Positions 4,918 to 9,109 of a stretch of DNA of 9,109 nt are shown in pieces. The stretch lies in NCBI GenBank assembly GCA_030145035.1, contig JAQYWL010000484.1, positions 1 to 9,109 of the forward strand. The letters run 5' to 3'. The stretch comes from Desulfobacteria bacterium. GTDB taxonomy: Bacteria > Desulfobacterota > Desulfobacteria > Desulfobacterales > C00003060. Each line of letters begins with the position of its first letter. The stretch's first letter is position 1. The notes under the pieces were generated by a model that worked only from the letters and a program-made list of their open reading frames with translations, was not told the origin of the DNA and searched no databases. The position numbers and the translations under genes were made by a program.

Positions 4918-4933
4918 TGGCATGGTATTTGTA
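4918..4933 (+). promoter_or_regulatory. Possible sigma-54 promoter directly ahead of the activator gene
   Basis: TGGCATGGTATTTGTA matches TGGCAYR-N4-TTGCW at every defined position except the -12 C (T here). A start near 4944 would fall at the AAGGGAGGG ribosome site, leaving only about 16 nt of leader. This is compatible with autoactivation, but one mismatch in the -12 core and the very short leader keep confidence low. Confidence 0.3.
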
Positions 4934-4959
4934 TCAACCCGAGAAGGGAGGGATCAACA

Positions 4960-6027
4960 ATGATTCCTCAAAAGGTTGCGTTACATGGCCAAATCGAACC
5001 GGACCTTTTTCCGGAGCTTGTGGTTGTAACCGAGCACATGCGCTCGGTTATTAGAACCGTACAGCAAATAGCACGGTTTGATGCCAATGTCCTTATCCCT
5101 GGCGAATCTGGAACGGGCAAGGAACTTGTGGCCCGCATCATTCATCAAAAAAGCAACCGCAGGGATAAGCCATTTGTGCCAGTTAACTGCGGTACCCTCT
5201 CCGGGGAGCTCTTCGAAAGCAAGCTCTTTGGCCATGAAATGGGAGCCTTTACAGGGGCCATCAGGCAGACCAGGGGAAGATTTGAGCAGGCCCACGATGG
5301 GACGCTCTTTCTGGATGAAGTCTCGGAGATTTCCCCGCTTAATCAGGTGAACTTTCTGCGAGTGCTCGAGGATGGGTGCTTCCGGAGAATCGGAGGTGAA
5401 GTCCCGATCAAAGTCGATGTTCGCATCATAGCAGCTACCAACAAAGATCTTGCGACAGAAGTCGAGGCCGGGCGTTTTAGAAAAGACCTCTACTACCGTC
5501 TCCAGGTTATCCCGATCAAACTTTTAGCCTTAAGGGAACGGAGGGAGGCCATCCCTCATCTTGTGAGCTATTTCCTGGAGCGATTTGCCAAGATATATCA
5601 AAAGGACAGGGTCACCGTTTCCCCTGATGCCATGCAATTCCTCACGTCCCACGAATGGCCTGGTAATATTAGAGAGCTCAAGAATCTAATGGAGCGAATG
5701 TTCTTGATGGCATCGGTACCCACCATAGATCTGGAGGATTTTCCGGAAGATTTTCTGGAAGGGGCTCCTAAGCTCGACACAAAAGCGGTTCAAGAGTCTC
5801 GTGATATAAGCGACGTGTCATCCCCTCTCCAAATCCAGGGCGGCATTGAACCTTTGCAAAAAGCGCGGGAAAGGCTGGAGAAATCTCTTATCTTAAGGGC
5901 CCTGGAAATAACGGATGGGCAGAGAGCCAGGACGGCTGAGCTGCTTGAGATCAAGCCTCGTACCCTGCGGCAAAAAATGAGCAACTATAGTATTGAGTTT
6001 CGCAGGACCCGAAGAAAAGACTCGTAA
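4960..6027 (+). CDS. Sigma-54-dependent activator lacking a receiver domain (AAA+ plus Fis-type HTH)
   Basis: An enhancer-binding ATPase that remodels sigma-54 polymerase closed complexes. The 355 residues hold a short 20-residue lead, then the AAA+ domain: Walker A GESGTGKE (48-55), the sigma-54 contact loop GAFTGA (95-100), Walker B GTLFLDE (114-120), the arginine-finger region GRFRKDLYYRL (171-181), and sensor II WPGNIREL (233-240). After a linker comes a Fis-type HTH (about 309-344, with ARTAELLEIKPRTLRQKM). No receiver, GAF or PAS domain precedes the ATPase, as in PspF, so control must come from a partner protein or from expression level. The ATG at 4960 has AAGGGAGGG 7 nt upstream; the frame is open to an ATG at 4891 without a ribosome site. 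The divergent position beside sites C and D makes this the likely binder of the CGGCA-N6-TGCCG dyads. Confidence 0.95.
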   Translation: MIPQKVALHGQIEPDLFPELVVVTEHMRSVIRTVQQIARFDANVLIPGESGTGKELVARIIHQKSNRRDKPFVPVNCGTLSGELFESKLFGHEMGAFTGAIRQTRGRFEQAHDGTLFLDEVSEISPLNQVNFLRVLEDGCFRRIGGEVPIKVDVRIIAATNKDLATEVEAGRFRKDLYYRLQVIPIKLLALRERREAIPHLVSYFLERFAKIYQKDRVTVSPDAMQFLTSHEWPGNIRELKNLMERMFLMASVPTIDLEDFPEDFLEGAPKLDTKAVQESRDISDVSSPLQIQGGIEPLQKARERLEKSLILRALEITDGQRARTAELLEIKPRTLRQKMSNYSIEFRRTRRKDS

Positions 6028-6048
6028 AGTCTGTAACTTCTCAATAAC

Positions 6049-6098
6049 TTGAGGGGGGGCTCAATCCGCCGTCGGCGGACCCGAACTTTCGAAAAGTT
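6049..6098. repeat. Cluster of three small hairpins between activator and receiver genes
   Basis: TTGAG-G6-CTCAA (6049-6064), TCCGCC-GTC-GGCGGA (6065-6079) and AACTTT-CGA-AAAGTT (6084-6098) follow one another with almost no spacing. The middle one has the same plan (6-bp GC-rich stem, 3-base loop) as the REP-like units at 2151-2196. None is followed by a T-run, so an intrinsic terminator is unlikely and transcription may continue into the receiver gene at 6152. Confidence 0.45.
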
Positions 6099-6151
6099 AC
6101 TAAAGTCTCGAGCCTGAGAAATGAGTGTAGCTTTGGAAAGGAGGAGCGAAG

Positions 6152-6565
6152 ATGAAGCCCGGGCTCTTGCTTGTCGATGATGAAGAGATGTTTGTGGAAT
6201 ATCTTTCCAAGCGCCTGATAAACCGCCAGTATGATGTGACAACGTGCTTGAGCGGTGAAGAGGCCCTTGAAAAGGTCACGGATTACGATTTCGACGTGGT
6301 CATCCTTGATATTCTCATGCCGGGTATTGACGGGATCGAGACCCTTAGCGAGATCAAGAAGCTAAAGCCCCTGACAGAAGTCATCGTGTTGACCGGCCAT
6401 GCCTCCCGGGAGTCGGGCATTGAGGCAATGAAGGTTGGTGCCTACGATTGTCTCAGAAAACCGTGTGACACCGATGAACTGGTCTCCAAGATCAACCAGG
6501 CCTATGAGAGAAAGGCAGAACAAGAAGCACGCATCCGTGCGGCCAAAGCGGCCGAAATCACGTAG
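6152..6565 (+). CDS. Stand-alone response regulator receiver protein
   Basis: A 137-residue receiver with the full phosphorylation site: D9-D10-E11, phospho-acceptor D53 in ILDILMPG, T81 and K103 (RKP). A short charged, alanine-rich helix (about 116-137) follows instead of an output domain. AAGGAGG sits 8 nt before the ATG at 6152. It follows the activator by 124 nt on the same strand and is probably co-expressed with it. It closely resembles the receiver at 3403-3897, so the activator is flanked by two related stand-alone receivers. Since the activator has no receiver of its own, this protein could supply that function in trans, by analogy with systems where input and output are on separate chains (inference). 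No kinase is adjacent on this strand. Confidence 0.9.
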   Translation: MKPGLLLVDDEEMFVEYLSKRLINRQYDVTTCLSGEEALEKVTDYDFDVVILDILMPGIDGIETLSEIKKLKPLTEVIVLTGHASRESGIEAMKVGAYDCLRKPCDTDELVSKINQAYERKAEQEARIRAAKAAEIT

Positions 6566-6586
6566 TCACCCTTCAACATATGGATA

Positions 6587-6611
6587 AGCCTCTGGAAATT
6601 CAGGCTCTTTT
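6587..6611 (+). terminator. Weak candidate terminator after the receiver gene
   Basis: The stem AGCCT (6587-6591) with AGGCT (6602-6606), a 10-base loop that can pair further (TG with CA), then CTTTT (6607-6611). It lies 21 nt past the stop, in the convergent gap 6566-6713. The stem is short and the T-run is only four bases, so it is a guess; nothing stronger is seen for either of the converging genes. Confidence 0.3.
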
Positions 6612-6713
6612 CAAGGGCAGTCTTATTGTAAAGATGGTCCCCTTTGCGGGTTCACTCTCTACAGAAACGGTTCCCCTTCTTAGGCTTCTCTTCCATGGCC
6701 TCGATAGAATATT

Positions 6714-7136
6714 TTACTTTTCTTCTCCACCTGAAATGCTCTCCCTCTTGCCTGTCAGATAAGACCTTATCAGTTCGGGTAATTCACGGACATTAATAGG
6801 CTTTGAGATATAGCCTTCACAACCCGCCTCAAGGGCCTTTTCTCTGTCTCCCCTCATTGCATGGGCTGTTAAGGCCACTATGGGGATATCTTTAAACTCC
6901 TCCTGGCCCTTAAGCCTTCTCGTCACCTCATAACCATCTATCTTGGGAAGTGAGCGATCCATCAAGATCAGATCTGGTTTTTCTGCCATTGCTTTTTCTA
7001 ATGCCTCCTCTCCATCAACAGCCTCAATCGTCTGATAACCCCTGGTCTTGAGTATCTTCACCACCAGTTCCAAACTATCCTGATTGTCGTCAACAATTAG
7101 TATCTTCTTTGGTAAGTCACTTTTTAACTCTTCCAT
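6714..7136 (-). CDS. DivK/CheY-like single-domain response regulator
   Basis: A 140-residue receiver: D16-D17 in ILIVDDNQ, phospho-acceptor D60 in LILMDRSLPKIDG, T90 in ALTAHAM, K112 in SKP. The sequence type (polar region after the acidic pair, LTAHAMRGDREKALEAGC) is that of DivK-like or phosphorelay receivers, often placed behind hybrid kinases. There is no output domain; the tail after about 130 is short and acidic. The ATG at 7136 is preceded by AAGGAAGGG. It begins 16 nt after the stop of the hybrid kinase and is surely co-transcribed with it, so it probably receives phosphate from that kinase. It is not a close relative of the other two receivers in the window. Confidence 0.92.
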   Translation of the reverse strand: MEELKSDLPKKILIVDDNQDSLELVVKILKTRGYQTIEAVDGEEALEKAMAEKPDLILMDRSLPKIDGYEVTRRLKGQEEFKDIPIVALTAHAMRGDREKALEAGCEGYISKPINVRELPELIRSYLTGKRESISGGEEK

Positions 7137-7152
7137 CTTCCCTTCCTTATAC

Positions 7153-9109
7153 TTATTGCACTTCGCTGACCTTATTAATAGTATCCTTAAGTTCTTTCAA
7201 AAGGTCTTCTTTACTAAGCACTCCCTTGTTCAATATCGCCTCTATCCTGTCGTTCAGGTCATCTATCTCTTTTTCAGTTAAATCCTTGTGGGTAAGGACG
7301 ATGAGGGGAATATCCTTTACACCTTTTTCTGTCTTGAGGTATTCAATTACATCGAAACCACTCACCTCTGGCATTGTCAGGTTTAAGACGACAAGGTCGG
7401 GTCTAAAATCCTGTACGGATTTGATGGCATCCTTACTATTATAAGCCGTTGTTATCTGATATTCTGCTTCTTTAAGGACATTACCGATCAATCTTACCGT
7501 CTCTGGGTCATTATCGACGACTAACACCCGTTTAATCTTGCCCAACTTTTCCAGGTTTCTTAATTTTCTTAATAGAGCCTGCTTTCCTACTGGTTTTACA
7601 ATATATTCTGTGGCGCCAAGGCTGAAACCCATTCTCTTGTCATCCACGATGGAAAGTATGATTACAGGGATATCCTGGGTTTCGGGAGTCTCTTTTAGCT
7701 CCCGTAGCACCTCCCATCCATCCTTTCTTGGCATCAGAATGTCTAAGGTAATGGCCAGGGGGTTGACCTCCTTTGCCTTCTCCACCGCCTTTTCACCAGA
7801 GATAAGGCCAACTACTCTGTATTCCTCTCCTAAGTATTTCCTGATAATACAAATGCTCTCTATATTATCATCTATAGCTAATACAGTCTTTTTGGCGACT
7901 TCTTTCCCTTTGGGTGCTTCAGCTTCCACCGGCCTATATTCTTCAGCTTCCACCGGACCATATTCTTCTTCTGCCTTGAGCACAAGTCCTTCTATGAGCT
8001 CACAGCCTTTACAGAAATCTACCTTTTCCGGATAAGCGGCTATCTTCATGCCCGCACAATGAGTTCCGAGAACTAACCAGCATCTGCTATCCTCAATTCC
8101 ATATGCAGGACAGCCGGGCTGCCCACAACGGACATATTCCCAGCATCTGATAGGCTTGCCGGCATATTCAGGCTCCTTCAAAAAGGTCTCAACGGGCTTT
8201 CCAAAATAATCGGCCATGGCTTCGGCCATCCTTGGTTCTACTATAGATTCTCCGGGCCTTTCGAGTATCTCTTTCTTCAAAGGAATGGTGAAAGAGAATT
8301 TGCTGCCCTCTGCATGTTTACTCGTTGCCCAAATCATGCCTTTATGCAATGCCACTAGTCCCCTGGCAATACTGAGGCCGAGGCCGGTGCCTTCGTACTG
8401 ACGAACAGTAGTGAGGTCTACCTGGACGAACTTATCAAAGATTGTGCCGAGAGCCTCCTCCTTTATCCCTATTCCTGTGTCTTCCACGCAGACCTCTGCA
8501 AATATGGGTGGCTCTCCGGGTTTAACACCTCGCTCAGAGGGTCTGGCGGTTATGGTGATCCCTCCTTTACGGGTAAACTTGATGGCATTGGATAAGAGGT
8601 TTATCAAGATCTGTTTGATCATATCCTCATCGCCATAGACTAAGCCTAAACCCTCATCGACATAATCAGTAAGCGTGAGGCCCTTTTCTTTTATCAAAGG
8701 TTCAAAGGTAGGCATGACAAAATCGATGAGCCATTTCAGATCGATCTCCTTTGACTCTAATTTTACTTTCCCTGACTCTATCTTGGATATATCGAGGATG
8801 TCATTTATCAGTTGCAGGAGATATCTGGAATTACCAGCAATCTTCTTGAGGCTCTTTTCCTGTTCTTCATTAATAGGGCCATCAACCCCGTCTACTAATA
8901 GGTCAGTATAACCGATGATAGCATTCATGGGCGTGCGGAGTTCATGAGACATATTGGCCAGGAAAGTCGATTTTAGTTTATCCAGCTCCCTGAGCTGCCT
9001 GTTAGCCTTTTCTAAAAGTGTTAAGAGCCGGGCCCTTTCATCTAATAAGGCAGTCTTTCTTTTGATCTCTTCCTCTAATTTTCTACTGGCTGACGAGACG
9101 CTTTCGACC
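7153..9109 (-). CDS. Hybrid sensor histidine kinase with two-CW domain and two receivers, partial (5' end outside window)
   Basis: The frame is open to the window edge; 651 residues are visible, so the sensor end is missing. Order: coiled coil (1-45); HisKA with H55 in MSHELRTPMNAI; HATPase with NLLSNAIKFT (N-box), EDTGIGI and EGTGLGLSI; a cysteine cluster (322-369) with C322-W, C328, C333-P, C343-W, C351, C366 and C369, matching the two-CW domain of deltaproteobacterial signalling proteins; a Glu/Pro linker with an 8-residue tandem repeat; receiver 1 (about 407-522) with D412-D413 and acceptor D456; receiver 2 (about 525-651), whose acceptor position is N576 (codon AAC). Receiver 1 looks active; receiver 2 cannot take a phosphate at the usual residue. 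The cysteine cluster could bind metal or sense redox state (inference). The kinase is co-transcribed with the DivK-like receiver at 6714-7136. Confidence 0.93.
   Translation of the reverse strand, partial: VESVSSASRKLEEEIKRKTALLDERARLLTLLEKANRQLRELDKLKSTFLANMSHELRTPMNAIIGYTDLLVDGVDGPINEEQEKSLKKIAGNSRYLLQLINDILDISKIESGKVKLESKEIDLKWLIDFVMPTFEPLIKEKGLTLTDYVDEGLGLVYGDEDMIKQILINLLSNAIKFTRKGGITITARPSERGVKPGEPPIFAEVCVEDTGIGIKEEALGTIFDKFVQVDLTTVRQYEGTGLGLSIARGLVALHKGMIWATSKHAEGSKFSFTIPLKKEILERPGESIVEPRMAEAMADYFGKPVETFLKEPEYAGKPIRCWEYVRCGQPGCPAYGIEDSRCWLVLGTHCAGMKIAAYPEKVDFCKGCELIEGLVLKAEEEYGPVEAEEYRPVEAEAPKGKEVAKKTVLAIDDNIESICIIRKYLGEEYRVVGLISGEKAVEKAKEVNPLAITLDILMPRKDGWEVLRELKETPETQDIPVIILSIVDDKRMGFSLGATEYIVKPVGKQALLRKLRNLEKLGKIKRVLVVDNDPETVRLIGNVLKEAEYQITTAYNSKDAIKSVQDFRPDLVVLNLTMPEVSGFDVIEYLKTEKGVKDIPLIVLTHKDLTEKEIDDLNDRIEAILNKGVLSKEDLLKELKDTINKVSEVQ
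7918..7965 (-). repeat. 24-bp tandem repeat in the hybrid kinase linker
   Basis: Two adjacent 24-base units (7918-7941 and 7942-7965) differ at two bases and encode EYGPVEAE and EYRPVEAE on the minus strand. They lie between the two-CW domain and the first receiver, in frame, so copy number could vary without breaking the gene. It is a flexible acidic spacer rather than a domain. Confidence 0.8.

Noticed and set aside
4569..4937. 122-residue minus-strand open frame in the divergent region
   Set aside because: It overlaps the sigma-54 element, IHF site, both dyads and the sigma-70 promoter. It has no ribosome site and its composition is not protein-like.
4868..4963. 31-codon upstream reading frame whose TGA overlaps the activator ATG (ATGA)
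   Set aside because: The overlap suggests coupling, but there is no ribosome site before its ATG at 4868 and the peptide resembles nothing known. A chance open frame is more likely.
6580..6762. 60-residue plus-strand open frame in the convergent gap
   Set aside because: It has no ribosome site, no recognisable domain, and its last third is antisense to the DivK-like receiver. It could be a remnant, but the evidence is too thin.

Overview
The window looks like a chromosomal segment from a Gram-negative, mid-GC bacterium, most probably a deltaproteobacterium (Desulfobacterota, sulfate-reducer type). This is an inference from three things: the E-F-G-(DUF4040)-(MbhE-like) order of the Mrp genes, the density of phosphorelay proteins with sigma-54 control, and a two-CW cysteine domain inside a hybrid kinase. 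No RNA gene, CRISPR array, insertion sequence or integrase is visible.

Layout. (1) 1-1778, minus strand: the front of an Mrp/Mnh-type cation/proton antiporter operon, mrpE-mrpF-mrpG-DUF4040 (MbhD/MrpA C-terminal type)-MbhE-like, running off the left edge. (2) 1779-2261: a gene-free stretch holding a sigma-54 promoter, an IHF-like site, two upstream dyads and then several short REP-like palindromes. (3) 2262-4528, minus strand: a twin-CBS-domain protein, a stand-alone receiver protein, and an NtrB-like PAS histidine kinase overlapping the receiver gene. (4) 4529-4959: a divergent control region. (5) 4960-6565, plus strand: a sigma-54 activator (AAA+ plus Fis-type HTH) with no N-terminal sensory domain, then a second stand-alone receiver related to the first. 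(6) 6714-9109, minus strand: the 3' part of a large hybrid histidine kinase (HisKA-HATPase-two-CW-REC-REC) and a DivK-like receiver, convergent with block 5.

The main observation is regulatory. The stretches upstream of mrpE (1813-1974) and of the CBS gene (4591-4752) share one architecture on the same strand. Each has a full-consensus sigma-54 -24/-12 element, a full-consensus IHF-like site about 30 bp upstream, and two dyads of the form CGGCA-N6-TGCCG whose centres are 40 bp apart. The nearer dyad centre lies 98.5 bp from the -24 edge in both. Both cassettes are 162 bp long, yet the sequence between the motifs is not obviously related. The simplest reading is that one enhancer-binding protein controls both the antiporter operon and the CBS/receiver/kinase operon, and the receiver-less activator at 4960-6027 is the obvious candidate. 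The distal dyad at 4737-4752 also lies across the -35 and spacer of a consensus sigma-70 promoter pointing at the activator gene, which suggests negative autoregulation.

Taken together, the window reads as a signalling locus (adenylate-binding CBS protein, histidine kinase, two stand-alone receivers, sigma-54 activator) coupled by shared promoter architecture to an ion-antiport operon. The regulatory sites are seen directly. Which protein binds them, and what signal is sensed, is inferred.
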